Positions 7,681 to 16,280 of a stretch of DNA of 64,000 bases are shown in pieces. The notes beneath the pieces were generated by a model. That model ran no database searches, was not told the origin of the DNA, and saw only the letters and a list, made by a program, of their open reading frames with translations. The stretch covers positions 83,336 through 147,335 of the forward strand of contig NZ_LQPH01000081.1 in the NCBI RefSeq assembly GCF_002102255.1, in the 5' to 3' direction. The position numbers and the translations under genes are program-made. The stretch's first letter is position 1; each line of letters starts with the position of its first letter. The DNA comes from Mycobacterium nebraskense. Its GTDB lineage: Bacteria > Actinomycetota > Actinomycetes > Mycobacteriales > Mycobacteriaceae.

Positions 7681-8331
7681 ATGACCGGAGCAAGCAGCAA
7701 CGTCTGGGAAGTGATGTCGACGGCTCGGACGATCCGGCGGTTCACCGACAAGCCGGTCGACGACGCGACCCTGGCGCGATGCCTCGAAGCGGCGAGGTGG
7801 GCTCCGTCGGGCGCCAACGCGCAGGGCTGGCGCTTCGTCGTGCTGCGGTCACCCGAGCAGCGCGCGGTGGTGGCCAAGGCGGCGGCCCACGCCCTGGAAG
7901 TGATCGAACCCGTCTACGGAATGAGCCGCCCCGCCGACGACGACAACAGCCGCCGTGCCCGCACCTACCGAGCGACCTACGAACTGCATGACCGGGCGGG
8001 AGAGTTCACCTCCGTCTTGTTCGCCCAGCAGCACTACCCCACAGCGTCGGAACTCCTGCTCGGCGGATCGGTCTTTCCCGCCATGCAGAACTTCCTGCTG
8101 GCCGCCCGCGCCCAAGGGCTGGGGGCATGCCTGACCAGCTGGGCGTCCTACGGCGGCGAGCGGCTGCTGCGCGATGCGATCGGCGTGCCGGACGACTGGC
8201 TGGTGGCCGGCCGCGTCGTGGTCGGTTGGCCCAAGGGCAAGCATGGGCCGCTCCGCCGTCGCCCGCTCATCGATTTCGTGGCCCTCGACCGCTGGGATCA
8301 GCCGGCCGACGACCTGGTGGCCGCCGTCTAA
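7681..8331 (+). CDS. Nitroreductase family protein
   Basis: A 216-residue FMN-dependent nitroreductase-fold enzyme. The N-terminal RTIRRFTDKPVDDATL and RWAPSGANAQGWRF are the typical FMN-binding start of the family. GLGACLTSW and the C-terminal VGWPKGKHGPLRRRP complete the pattern. The family covers nitroreductases, enone or flavin reductases and BluB-like proteins; a reductase acting on an unsaturated intermediate would fit. The ATG has AAGGAG at ideal spacing. It is followed by the acyl-CoA dehydrogenase pair on the same strand, but that pair has its own operator. Confidence 0.87.
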   Translation: MTGASSNVWEVMSTARTIRRFTDKPVDDATLARCLEAARWAPSGANAQGWRFVVLRSPEQRAVVAKAAAHALEVIEPVYGMSRPADDDNSRRARTYRATYELHDRAGEFTSVLFAQQHYPTASELLLGGSVFPAMQNFLLAARAQGLGACLTSWASYGGERLLRDAIGVPDDWLVAGRVVVGWPKGKHGPLRRRPLIDFVALDRWDQPADDLVAAV

Positions 8332-8401
8332 CCGGCTCCGGGAACCCGCTTGTCCTCTTCGGTCACCCCATAGCCAGTTTTCGAGATTATTACTTCCGCG
8401 C

Positions 8402-8420
8402 GCGAGAATGATATTCTCGC
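8402..8420. promoter_or_regulatory. GAGAAT-box operator before the acyl-CoA dehydrogenase pair
   Basis: GCGAGAAT-GAT-ATTCTCGC is a perfect eight-base inverted repeat with a 3-bp centre, 30 bp upstream of the start at 8450. The same core, GAGAAT-N3-ATTCTC, lies upstream of the amidohydrolase-ligase operon at 38719-38733. Its form suggests a TetR-type regulator site. It differs from the remembered KstR consensus TnnAACnnGTTnnA. Confidence 0.68.
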
Positions 8421-8449
8421 AGCGGCGGTGATGACAGGAGGCGGCCTTC

Positions 8450-9448
8450 ATGCTGTTGGAGTTCGATGCCGATCAGCGGCTGTGGCAGAAGACCGTTCGC
8501 GACGCCGTCGCCAAGCACTGCCCGCCCTCGCTGGTGCGCAGCGTGGCCGAGGATGGCGTCGACCCCAGCCCCCTGTGGAAGTCGTACGTCGATCAAGGCT
8601 GGACCGAGCTGAACGACCCCGCCAGCGCCGTCGAGTTGGCCATCGTGCTCGAAGAGCTGGGGCGTGCGACCGACCCCACCCCGTTCCTGGCGACGATGAG
8701 CCAGTTCGCTCCGTTGGCGGCCGAGCACTTCGACCCGCATGAGTCGGGTACCGCCGTGTACACCGGGGTAGCGGCACATCGGGACGCCGAGGGTTGGGTG
8801 TTGGACGGCACGGCCCGCCATGTGCTCGACGGTGATCGCGCCGACCGCCTGGCGGTGGTGACCGACGCAGGGGTGTTCCTCACCGCGTCCAACCAGGTGT
8901 CGGCCCGGCGCACCGCGGTCTTCGACCCCGTCCTGCACGTCGCCGACTTGTCGTTCAATGAAGTCCGGGTGCCCGACAGCGCCCGGCTCACCGTCGACCG
9001 GGAACGGGCGCACCACATGGCGCTGACGGGCATGGCGATCACCATGGTCGGTGCCTGCCAACGCATTCTCGATCTGGTGCTAGAACATGTCAGCAGCCGT
9101 CAGCAATTCGGGGTGCCGATCGGCTCGTTCCAGGCTGTCCAGCACAAGGCCGCAGACATGCACGTCGCGGTGGAACGGGCGCGGGCCCTGGCGTACTTTG
9201 CGGCGCTGACGATCGCCGCCGACGATCCCCGCCGCCGGCTTGCGGCGGCGATGGCCAAGGCGTCGGCGGGCGAGTGCCAGTCGCTGGTATTCCGGCACGG
9301 GTTACAGCTCCATGGCGCAATGGGATTCACGTGGGAGAACGATCTGCAGTTCGCCCTGAAGCGCGCCAAGGCGGGTGAGCTGATGCTCGGCGGCGCCGCC
9401 GAGCACCGGGCGCGGATCGCGGAGGAATACCGTGCAGCTGACTTTTGA
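8450..9448 (+). CDS. Acyl-CoA dehydrogenase family protein (small subunit type)
   Basis: A 332-residue acyl-CoA dehydrogenase. The N-terminal helical domain is short, and the middle beta domain lacks clear FAD-contact motifs. The C-terminal domain has RQQFGVPIGSFQAVQHKAADM and LQLHGAMGFTWENDL, both family hallmarks. It overlaps the next dehydrogenase gene by 17 bp. Paired, adjacent FadE proteins in mycobacteria are known to form alpha2beta2 enzymes acting on steroid side-chain CoA esters, and this pair has that layout. The ATG has AGGAGG upstream. Substrate specificity is not visible. Confidence 0.88.
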   Translation: MLLEFDADQRLWQKTVRDAVAKHCPPSLVRSVAEDGVDPSPLWKSYVDQGWTELNDPASAVELAIVLEELGRATDPTPFLATMSQFAPLAAEHFDPHESGTAVYTGVAAHRDAEGWVLDGTARHVLDGDRADRLAVVTDAGVFLTASNQVSARRTAVFDPVLHVADLSFNEVRVPDSARLTVDRERAHHMALTGMAITMVGACQRILDLVLEHVSSRQQFGVPIGSFQAVQHKAADMHVAVERARALAYFAALTIAADDPRRRLAAAMAKASAGECQSLVFRHGLQLHGAMGFTWENDLQFALKRAKAGELMLGGAAEHRARIAEEYRAADF

Positions 9449-10619
9449 TTCCGACGTCGAGGAGTTCCGGGCGGAGTTCGCGGCGTTCCTCGACGAGAAT
9501 CTGCCTCCCGCAAGCGAAACGCTCGAGCGACCTCGGTCGGTCTCACACATGCCGCAGTGGGCGCGCGACTGGCAGCGGCTGCTGTTCGACAACGGCTGGC
9601 TGCTTCCGAGCCAGCCACCGGAATTCGGTGGTCGCAACGCGACCGTCATTCAGCAGTTCGTCTACCTCGAGGAACTCAGCCGCCGCCGGATCTACCACAG
9701 CTTCAACCCGCAGGGCGTGAATATCGTTGGCGCTTCGCTGTTGTCGTTCGGCAGCGACGAGCAGAAGCGACGGTGGGCGGTGCCGATCCTGCGGGCCGAG
9801 ATCACCGCGTCGCTCGGGATGAGCGAGCCGAGTGCCGGTTCCGACCTGGCGTCGCTGCGGACCCGGGCGGTACGCACATCTGATTCACAAGGCGACTGCT
9901 TCGTGGTCAATGGGCAGAAGGTGTGGACATCGGGCGCCCACGATGCCGACGTCTTGCTGACATTTGTGCGTACGAATCCAGATGCGCCGAAGCACAAGGG
10001 AATCAGCGCGCTGATCATCCCCACCGACACCCCGGGCGTCGTGCGCCGGCCGTTCCCGTCGATCTGCGGTGCCGAGGACCTGGATTTCAATGAGGTGTTC
10101 TTCACCGACGTCCGGGTACCAGCGGAGAATCTGGTCGGCGAGCTCGACCAGGGATGGCGGGTTGCCAACGGATCGCTGGGGCACGAACGCACGATGATGT
10201 GGCTGGGATTCGCCGATCGACTCGACAACATGATCGACGACTTCCATCCCAGCACCGAGGTTGAGCGCGACCGGTACGCCAGCACAATCATGGACAAGCA
10301 GGCGCTGCGCCTGCTCGGTTCGGTGGCCTTGGCCCGCGCCTCGCGCGGCGAAGATGACGTTGCCGCGATCTCAGTGCTAAAGCTGCTCGGGTCGGAGGCC
10401 GAGCTGCGTGGCATGGAGCTGGCACTGACGTCGGCGGGATCCGACGGGCTCGTGCATCCGGCCTTGACGGGGCCGTATGCGCACATGAACCTTGACCACT
10501 ATTTCGCCAGTTGGTTCGAGCGCTACGCCCGCAGCTTCTCCGGGACGATCGCCGGAGGCACCTCGGAAATCCAGCGCAACATCATCGCCCAACGGGTGCT
10601 CGGCCTACCGCGCGGCTAG
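9432..10619 (+). CDS. Acyl-CoA dehydrogenase family protein
   Basis: A 395-residue acyl-CoA dehydrogenase with the full three-domain layout. LGMSEPSAGSDLASL (about 133-147) and VVNGQKVWTSGA (about 158-169) are the flavin and substrate motifs. The C-terminus contains AGGTSEIQRNIIAQRVLG, the dimer and FAD-contact signature. The GTG start overlaps the preceding smaller dehydrogenase, so the two are probably made in equal amounts and assemble as a heterotetramer, as FadE pairs of steroid catabolism do. It would introduce an alpha-beta double bond into an acyl-CoA. It converges on the Mce-associated genes. Confidence 0.9.
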   Translation: MQLTFDSDVEEFRAEFAAFLDENLPPASETLERPRSVSHMPQWARDWQRLLFDNGWLLPSQPPEFGGRNATVIQQFVYLEELSRRRIYHSFNPQGVNIVGASLLSFGSDEQKRRWAVPILRAEITASLGMSEPSAGSDLASLRTRAVRTSDSQGDCFVVNGQKVWTSGAHDADVLLTFVRTNPDAPKHKGISALIIPTDTPGVVRRPFPSICGAEDLDFNEVFFTDVRVPAENLVGELDQGWRVANGSLGHERTMMWLGFADRLDNMIDDFHPSTEVERDRYASTIMDKQALRLLGSVALARASRGEDDVAAISVLKLLGSEAELRGMELALTSAGSDGLVHPALTGPYAHMNLDHYFASWFERYARSFSGTIAGGTSEIQRNIIAQRVLGLPRG

Positions 10620-10637
10620 CGCTTCACACGACCACAG

Positions 10638-10663
10638 CGCCGACGTTTCGCGCACCGTCGGCG
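10638..10663. terminator. Hairpin between convergent genes
   Basis: CGCCGAC and GTCGGCG form a perfect 7-bp stem around a 12-base loop, between the dehydrogenase stop (10619) and the Mce-associated stop (10710). There is no T run, as is common in mycobacteria. It could end transcription from both sides. Confidence 0.4.
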
Positions 10664-10709
10664 TCGAATCACCGCTTATTGCAGCGACCTTCAAGGCTGC
10701 GACGCTCTG

Positions 10710-11264
10710 CTAGACCGGATCGAACTTAGTGATCAGCCACTTGCCGTTGACTCGGGTCAAGCTCACCAGCACGCTGCTGGAAGCCATCGCGGGGTCGGGG
10801 TTGTCCTTGCTCGTGGTGCTCTGGTCGACCAGCACGAGCACGACGGCCGAATCTGGGTGCAATTCCGACACCGCGGCCCCCAACACCCGAGCGGAGGTTT
10901 TCAGTGACTTCTGTTTGGCTGCCGGAGCCACGATCTGTTCGGTGAACTGGTTGTAGTACGACAAGAAGTCCCCGGACAGGTGCGACTTGGCGGCGGCGAA
11001 GTCTTTGTCGAGTGAGTCGGGCGAGTAGGACAGCAACGCGACTGTTCCGTCGGACGCCGAATTGATGACTGCGCTCGCGACGCTGGCGTCGGTTTGTTGA
11101 ATAGGCCGGTACTCCTTGAAGTACAGCCAGGTCGCCGCGCCACCGGAAATCAGCAGGAGCACAACCAGAATCACCGGAACGGGCTTCACCCAGCGGCGTC
11201 CACTGCGCTCGTTTTGTCTGGAAGAGTCGTCGGCGGCATCGATGCTGCGGTTGTCCTCGCTCAT
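10710..11264 (-). CDS. Mce-associated membrane protein (shorter type)
   Basis: A 184-residue protein with a cytosolic N-terminus, one membrane helix (about 29-47, [12 protein letters not shown]) and an extracytoplasmic domain with the Mce-associated pattern [23 protein letters not shown] and [16 protein letters not shown], ending in [10 protein letters not shown]. Such proteins accompany mce operons and, by work on the Mce1 and Mce4 systems, stabilise the Mce complex. The ATG overlaps the stop of the longer Mce-associated gene by four bases. It is clearly paralogous to the protein at 29627-30244. Confidence 0.86.
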   Translation of the reverse strand: MSEDNRSIDAADDSSRQNERSGRRWVKPVPVILVVLLLISGGAATWLYFKEYRPIQQTDASVASAVINSASDGTVALLSYSPDSLDKDFAAAKSHLSGDFLSYYNQFTEQIVAPAAKQKSLKTSARVLGAAVSELHPDSAVVLVLVDQSTTSKDNPDPAMASSSVLVSLTRVNGKWLITKFDPV

Positions 11265-12133
11265 GGAACGAACTCCAGTTTGGACATCTTGTATTGACCG
11301 CCGTCGTCTGTGACGGTCACTTTCAGCCGCCAATTGCGTGGTTCGTCTTTGGCGCCCGCGGCGTTGGTGATCCGCGATGACGCCGCAACGAGTACCAACG
11401 CGGAATTGCCGTCGATGGATTGCACGGCCGCTGCGTTCACGGTTCCCTGAGTGACCACTTTGGACTGCTCGACGACGGTCGTGAAATCTTTTGCGCGCTG
11501 CTGGAAATCGTCCCTGAACTGGCCGGTCGAGCTGTCGATCACCCGCTGGACGTCCTCCTTGGCCCTATTGAAGTCCAACGAAAACATGTTGACGACACCT
11601 TGTTTGGCGCCCGCGAGGAAGCTCGCGACGCGCTGGTTGCGCTCGGTGGTCTCATGACGCTGCCACATCATGTATCCGCTGGCCCCGATGAAGGCGCAAA
11701 TGAGGATGATGGCGGCCGCTTTCCACGTCACGGACAACGATGGCAACCGCAGGCGTCGCCACGAGCGGGCCGGCTTGGATTCCGACTCCGCGTCTTCGGG
11801 GGTTTCGTCGGAGACTTCTTCTTCGGTCTCCGCTTTATCGTCTGCTTCGACGGTGTCGGAGACGCCGTCGTCGGTCTTCGCCTCGTCGGTGTCGGTAGCG
11901 TCCTCGTCGACGGCCGGGGCCTTAGCGGCCTCAGCCTCGGCGGCCTCAGTCTCGGCGGTCTTTGGCTCGGCGGCCTGCGCTTCCCGCCGGAGTCGGGCGG
12001 CACGGGCGCGGGCACGCGCCGCGGCGGCCAGCGCTTCGGCTTCGGCTGCCTCGGCCTCGGCCTCCTCGAGCAACGCCATCGCGTCGGCTTTCGAGGTGGC
12101 CGAATCTTGCGGCGGTTCCTTCGCCTCAGCCAT
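11261..12133 (-). CDS. Mce-associated membrane protein with long charged N-terminus
   Basis: A 290-residue protein. Residues 1 to about 125 are almost entirely Ala, Glu, Asp, Lys and Thr, with [15 protein letters not shown] stretches that should form a charged coiled or disordered cytosolic region. A membrane helix follows at about 134-152 ([17 protein letters not shown]). The extracytoplasmic domain matches the Mce-associated family ([27 protein letters not shown]). It is paralogous to the protein at 30241-31041. It is the first of the coupled pair and follows the secreted-protein gene in the same direction. Confidence 0.85.
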   Translation of the reverse strand: MAEAKEPPQDSATSKADAMALLEEAEAEAAEAEALAAAARARARAARLRREAQAAEPKTAETEAAEAEAAKAPAVDEDATDTDEAKTDDGVSDTVEADDKAETEEEVSDETPEDAESESKPARSWRRLRLPSLSVTWKAAAIILICAFIGASGYMMWQRHETTERNQRVASFLAGAKQGVVNMFSLDFNRAKEDVQRVIDSSTGQFRDDFQQRAKDFTTVVEQSKVVTQGTVNAAAVQSIDGNSALVLVAASSRITNAAGAKDEPRNWRLKVTVTDDGGQYKMSKLEFVP

Positions 12134-12188
12134 CGTGCATACTGCCCGTCGCCCTCATGATCGACTGATTCCTGTACCTCTCACGCGG

Positions 12189-12620
12189 CTACCATCGCAC
12201 GAGCGAGAACGGGTACGTGTTGGTGCCCCCTGGTCCGCCACCGCAGCCGGTGTCGAATGTTGAGTCGAGCTGACCTGCCAGCGTCACCGCATCCCACGAG
12301 TAAACGTCATGCGAGGGAAAGAACTGGACCACGCAGCGCACACCGTCGGGAACATCAATGGCCATGGTGTAGCGGCCATTGGACAGGTGTGCGTTTGCCT
12401 TCCAGGGCGCCGCTTGCCCGTTGGGCTGCGGAATCGCTTGGACGGTTAGGCATTCCGGTCCTTGGTCATATCTGCACGGTCGAATCGCCCAAATCCAGCT
12501 GTGGCCAGGATCCCGGTTGGTGTCCAGCCTGTAATTGCCGACCTGCATGTCCGCGTGAGCGGTCGGCGTAAGAGTCAGCGCGGCCGTGGCAAGCGCAAAG
12601 CTCACTGCGAAAGTCTTCAC
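12189..12620 (-). CDS. Secreted protein of unknown function
   Basis: A 143-residue protein with a Sec signal peptide (FAVSFALATAALTLTPTAHA) and a mature part with several cysteines (CRYDQGPEC, RCVVQFF, TGCGGG), probably disulfide-bonded and beta-rich. I prefer the GTG at 12618-12620 because GGGAGA lies a few bases upstream; an ATG at 12633-12635 would add five residues. It shows a loose pattern likeness to the secreted protein at 28971-29492, in cysteine spacing and in a TGCG or SGACG element near the end. It lies upstream of the Mce-associated pair and probably works in the envelope with them. Confidence 0.72.
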   Translation of the reverse strand: MKTFAVSFALATAALTLTPTAHADMQVGNYRLDTNRDPGHSWIWAIRPCRYDQGPECLTVQAIPQPNGQAAPWKANAHLSNGRYTMAIDVPDGVRCVVQFFPSHDVYSWDAVTLAGQLDSTFDTGCGGGPGGTNTYPFSLVRW

Positions 12621-12779
12621 CGATGCGTCTCCCATCTCTGCACACGCGCTTGGCCTGAATATAAGGCGCTGTCACGCTGAACAGGCCTACTCGGAAAAAT
12701 TGTGCCAGTCAACGGCCTGCTTTCAGGTGTAGCGTGTCCGCCGCAAACGGGCGGTGCCCCCAGTTGGGCGGTGAGCGGC

Positions 12780-14144
12780 TCAGTCGATGACGGCGGCTTC
12801 CTTGCGTTCGGTGATCGGTCGGGCGAGTTCCTGCTCGTCGCAAATGCGTTGCAGCTTCTCTAGCGTCTCATCCAGGCCGGCACCGACCTTGCGGCCAGGG
12901 GTGAAGGTGGCCGGCAACTTACGCATGCCCTGGATGACGCCGATGGTCTCGTAGTGGATGGTGCCCTCTGGATCACAGCGGTAGTCGGGCATCCGGTCGA
13001 GGACCGCCGTCAGCATCGACTTGAACACGGTGCGTGCCACGTTGGAGCCGATGCAACGGTGGACACCGAGGCCGAAGCTGAAGTGGCGATTGCCTTTACG
13101 GTCGAGGACAACTTCGTCCGGGTCCTTGAACACCGACGGGTCGCGGTTGGCCATGGCCCACGAAATCCAAAGCCGTTCGCCTTCTTTGAACTGGGTGCCG
13201 TCGAGCTCCACATCGTCGGAGAAGGTCCGGCCATCACCGGGCGCCGGGGTGAAGTAACGCAGGAACTCTTCGGTCGCGGGGTCAAGCAGGGTATCGCGCT
13301 GCTTGCTGAGCAACTCGCGTTGATCAGGGTGCTCAGAAAGCCATTCCAGCGAATGGGCTGTCAATGCCGTCGTGGTGTCGAAGCCGCCGCCGATGACCAG
13401 TCCGAGGTTGCCGAGGATCTCCAGATCCGGCGCGGGTTCACCGTCGATCCGCATCTCGAGCAAAGCGTTCACGATTCCGGGTCGCGGGTTCTGGCGAATC
13501 TCGATCATGTTGTTGACCAGATCGAGACCCATCTGGCGGTGCATCTCGGTTACCCGTTGGATGTCCGGCGAGTGCTCGGGCGTGTACACGGCCGCATGCG
13601 TGGGCTCGCTGTACATCTGCCAATTCTTCAGCGGGATGCCCAGCATCGCCAGCGTCAGAACGGCCGGCACGACGTTGGCCAGATCATCGACGAAGTCGAT
13701 CTGTCCTCCCTCGATCTTCTCGTCGAGGCAGGCGCGCGTCACGTCATCGATGAACGGCTTCCAGCGCTTGACCGCGGCGGGAGAGAGGTAGGGGTTGAGC
13801 ACGTTGCGATAGATGCGGTGCTCGGGTTCGTCCATCTCCAGGATGCCGCCCCGCACGCCGTTGATCCGGCTGGCCGTCGGAATCGAAATGCCTTTATAGC
13901 CGCGGCGTTCGTTGTTGACATCGTGATCGTTGGAGACTGCGGGACAGCGAGCGAGTTCGAACACCTCGTGGCTTCCGGCCGCCACCCAGTGGCCACCGTA
14001 GGTGTCGCTCCATGCCATCGGGCACTTTGCTTGCATCTCTTCGGTGATGGCCTTGAATCGCGACCGGTATTCAGCGGAATGCCGCTCGAACTGATACCGG
14101 TTCTTCTTCCGGTCGCTATCGCTGACGACGTCGTCGACACTCAA
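12780..14144 (-). CDS. Cytochrome P450
   Basis: A 454-residue soluble P450. The haem-binding loop is FSFGLGVHRCIG with the thiolate Cys364. The I-helix oxygen-activation motif is GGGFDTTTA (252-260), and the ExxR pair is E293/R296 (EEFLR). The start is TTG with AGGGAG upstream, the only fitting start codon. The gene is 21 bp downstream of a 3Fe-4S ferredoxin and shares an operon with two SDRs, so it probably hydroxylates a substrate that the SDRs then oxidise. The CYP family number cannot be assigned by eye. Confidence 0.92.
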   Translation of the reverse strand: MSVDDVVSDSDRKKNRYQFERHSAEYRSRFKAITEEMQAKCPMAWSDTYGGHWVAAGSHEVFELARCPAVSNDHDVNNERRGYKGISIPTASRINGVRGGILEMDEPEHRIYRNVLNPYLSPAAVKRWKPFIDDVTRACLDEKIEGGQIDFVDDLANVVPAVLTLAMLGIPLKNWQMYSEPTHAAVYTPEHSPDIQRVTEMHRQMGLDLVNNMIEIRQNPRPGIVNALLEMRIDGEPAPDLEILGNLGLVIGGGFDTTTALTAHSLEWLSEHPDQRELLSKQRDTLLDPATEEFLRYFTPAPGDGRTFSDDVELDGTQFKEGERLWISWAMANRDPSVFKDPDEVVLDRKGNRHFSFGLGVHRCIGSNVARTVFKSMLTAVLDRMPDYRCDPEGTIHYETIGVIQGMRKLPATFTPGRKVGAGLDETLEKLQRICDEQELARPITERKEAAVID

Positions 14145-14165
14145 AGTACCGTCTCCCTTTACGTG

Positions 14166-14360
14166 TCATTCGGTGATGATGATGGCCTGTTCTGGACAAG
14201 ACTGCGCGGCCTCGCGAACCTGGGCCTCCCGGTCGGGTGGCACCACTTCATCGATCGCCGATGAACTGCCGTCGATGTCGCTGAGCTCGAACGAATCCGG
14301 CGCGATCATCGAGCACAGGGTGTGGCCCTGGCAGCGTTCTGGATCGACCCAAACCTTCAC
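14166..14360 (-). CDS. 3Fe-4S ferredoxin, CXXHXXC type
   Basis: A 64-residue ferredoxin, electron donor to the adjacent P450. The ligands are C10, C16 and C55 (CQGHTLC and SCPEQA). His13 stands where a 4Fe-4S protein has cysteine, the CXX(X)XXC...CP pattern reported for mycobacterial P450-associated ferredoxins. The GTG start has AAGGAGA upstream. It sits between an SDR gene and the P450 gene with gaps of 28 and 21 bp, in one operon. Confidence 0.92.
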   Translation of the reverse strand: MKVWVDPERCQGHTLCSMIAPDSFELSDIDGSSSAIDEVVPPDREAQVREAAQSCPEQAIIITE

Positions 14361-14388
14361 GGTGTCTCCTTGCGAGATTCTCTGGCGC

Positions 14389-15264
14389 TCAGTTGCGATA
14401 GTCATACCACTTGAGGTAGCCGCCGGCGTCGACCCGCAGCTGCATGCCGGTGACATACCTGGCCTCATCGGAGGCCAACCACAGCACGGCGTTGCTGATG
14501 TCTTCCGGTTCGACGTAGGGGATCTTCATCGCTTGCTGCACGCCGAAAACCGGCTCGGCGTCCGCCCGGGTCGGACGTTCGAGGTCCGGCCGGAACGAGC
14601 GGTACATCGGCTCGCTCTGCAGCATCGGGGTGTTCGTGTTGGTCGGATGGATGACATTGGCGCGGATCCCCAACGGGGCGAGCTCGGTTGCCAAGTCGTG
14701 GACGTAGTGCGACAACGCCCGCTTGGAGTGGATGTAGGCCATGCCTCCGGGGTCGGCGCCCGGGTTGTCTTTCTTGGCGGTGTCCATCAGCGCCGCTGTG
14801 GATCCGGTGGCGATGATCGAGGCGCCGGTAGCCAGGTGGGGCAACGCGACCTGAATGGCGTTGATGGTGCCGATCAGGTTGGTATTGATTACGTCGCACC
14901 ACGCCTGCAGCGGGGGCCGGCCCTTCATGCCGGCGACTCCGGCCTGCGCGACCACGATGTCGAGCTTGCCGAACTCGGCGAGCCCGTTTTCCAGCGCGGC
15001 TTGCAGTTGTGCGGCGTCGCGCACATCGGCCTGGGCCGTCACCACCGCTTGGCCGGTTTTCTCGACGAGCCGGGCGGTTTCGTCGAGATCCTCGGGCGCG
15101 GCCATCGAGTAGCCGATGGTGTCGATGTCGCAGCACAGGTCGATGGCGATGATGTCGGCGCCTTCCTCGGCCAATCGCACCGCATGACTGCGACCCTGGC
15201 CGCGCGCCGCGCCGGTGACGAAGGCGACCTTTCCTCTGACGCGCCCTGCTGCGCCGTCTCCCAC
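14389..15264 (-). CDS. Mycofactocin-coupled SDR family oxidoreductase
   Basis: A 291-residue short-chain dehydrogenase. VTGAARGQG (16-24) binds nicotinamide nucleotide, and the catalytic residues are S155, Y177 and K181 (MAYIHSK). The insertion CDIDTIGYSMAAPEDLDET (about 45-63) is the hallmark of the mycofactocin-dependent SDR group, whose tightly bound NAD is recycled by mycofactocin rather than by free exchange. It probably oxidises an alcohol made by the adjacent P450. The GTG start has AAGGAGA upstream; an in-frame extension further 5' lies inside the next SDR gene and is rejected. The mycofactocin genes themselves are not in the window. Confidence 0.9.
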   Translation of the reverse strand: MGDGAAGRVRGKVAFVTGAARGQGRSHAVRLAEEGADIIAIDLCCDIDTIGYSMAAPEDLDETARLVEKTGQAVVTAQADVRDAAQLQAALENGLAEFGKLDIVVAQAGVAGMKGRPPLQAWCDVINTNLIGTINAIQVALPHLATGASIIATGSTAALMDTAKKDNPGADPGGMAYIHSKRALSHYVHDLATELAPLGIRANVIHPTNTNTPMLQSEPMYRSFRPDLERPTRADAEPVFGVQQAMKIPYVEPEDISNAVLWLASDEARYVTGMQLRVDAGGYLKWYDYRN

Positions 15265-15298
15265 CGCATCTCCTTCTATTCGGGTGCCGAGCGGATTC

Positions 15299-16000
15299 TT
15301 AGGTGTTGCGACCGCCATTGACACCCAGGATCTGACCGGTGATGTAGCCGGCTTCTTCGGATACAAGGAAGGCGCAGGCCGCCGCGATGTCTTCCGGCCT
15401 ACCCATGCGGCGCACCGGGGTCCGCGCGATGGTTTCCTCGATGCTGCCAAGGAAGCCGTTCTTCTCCGCGGCGCGCAGCATCGGGGTGTCGATGAAACCC
15501 GGCGGCACGGCGTTGACCGTGATCCCGCACGGGCCGTACTCGAGTGCCAGGGATTTGGTGAACCCGTTGACCGCGGACTTGGCCGCCACGTAGTGACTCA
15601 TATAGGGCGCGCCGGAATGCGTGCTCGACGAAGAGATGTTGACGATGCGTCCCCACTTCGCCTCGATCATGTCGGGCAACGCCGCCTGAATGGTGTGGAA
15701 GACTCCGTTGAGGTTGACGTCGATCACCCGCTGCCAGTCCTCGAACGTGATGTTGTTGAAGCGCTTGAATCCGTCCAGGCCCGCGGCGTTGACGAGAACG
15801 GTGACCGGCCCCAGCTTTGCGCGGATCGTCGCGAAGGCGGCATCGACCTGCGATCGATCGGTGACGTCCGCGGTGAAAGAGTCGTCGCTATCGGACGGCC
15901 GGAGGTCGATCGTGGCGACGTCGAGACCGTCAGCGCGCAGCCGTTGCGCGACGGCGAGACCGATGCCGGATCCGCCACCGGTGACCACCGCAGTCTTCAC
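15299..16000 (-). CDS. SDR family oxidoreductase
   Basis: A 233-residue classical short-chain dehydrogenase. It has TGGGSGIG (7-14), NAAG (71-74) and the catalytic Ser in NISSSS with Y137 and K141 (YVAAK). It ends with a normal EEAGYITGQILGVNGG tail. The GTG start has GAGG upstream. It is the first gene of the operon SDR-SDR-ferredoxin-P450 and is divergent from the aldehyde dehydrogenase across a 280-bp control region. Alcohol or ketone oxidoreduction is expected; the substrate is unknown. Confidence 0.9.
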   Translation of the reverse strand: MKTAVVTGGGSGIGLAVAQRLRADGLDVATIDLRPSDSDDSFTADVTDRSQVDAAFATIRAKLGPVTVLVNAAGLDGFKRFNNITFEDWQRVIDVNLNGVFHTIQAALPDMIEAKWGRIVNISSSSTHSGAPYMSHYVAAKSAVNGFTKSLALEYGPCGITVNAVPPGFIDTPMLRAAEKNGFLGSIEETIARTPVRRMGRPEDIAAACAFLVSEEAGYITGQILGVNGGRNT

Positions 16001-16059
16001 GTTGAGGCCTCTACTCCAAAGGTGACCGTCTCAGTCACAAAGAATCACGCTTGCAATTA

Positions 16060-16076
16060 TGAGAACCTTACTCTCA
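16060..16076. promoter_or_regulatory. Imperfect inverted repeat in the SDR/ALDH divergent region
   Basis: TGAGAACCTTACTCTCA has outer arms TGAGA/TCTCA and resembles a degenerate GAGAAT box. It lies 60 bp upstream of the SDR start in the divergent region. The rest of 16001-16280 is AT-rich and otherwise without clear elements. Confidence 0.35.
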
Positions 16077-16237
16077 CGGCGAAGCGGGTTGCAACATCCC
16101 ACGGAAACCCTGTTCGGCCTGCGTCAAACTACGTAGCGCGGCAGCCGACCGACGTTTGCGTCGCTGGTCAGCGGCTCGATGTCAATCCTGAGAGTTTCTT
16201 GAATTATCGAGAGTCGAATGTAAGATTCGCCGGGGAA

Positions 16238-16252
16238 GAGAATGAAATTATC
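16238..16252. promoter_or_regulatory. GAGAAT-box variant upstream of ALDH
   Basis: GAGAAT-GAA-ATTATC differs from the GAGAAT-N3-ATTCTC operator at one arm position. It lies 28 bp before the aldehyde dehydrogenase ATG, a spacing close to the 30 bp at the acyl-CoA dehydrogenase pair and 22 bp at the amidohydrolase gene. Confidence 0.45.
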
Positions 16253-16280
16253 GTGACCGTCACCACTTTAGGGGGTACGG

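Noticed and set aside
8402..8420. KstR-type operator
   Set aside because: The site has GAGAAT-N3-ATTCTC rather than the remembered TnnAACnnGTTnnA, so assignment to the cholesterol repressor is not supported.
12954..14264. 436-codon plus-strand frame across the P450 gene
   Set aside because: Shadow frame caused by high GC at third positions; the P450 on the other strand has all conserved motifs.
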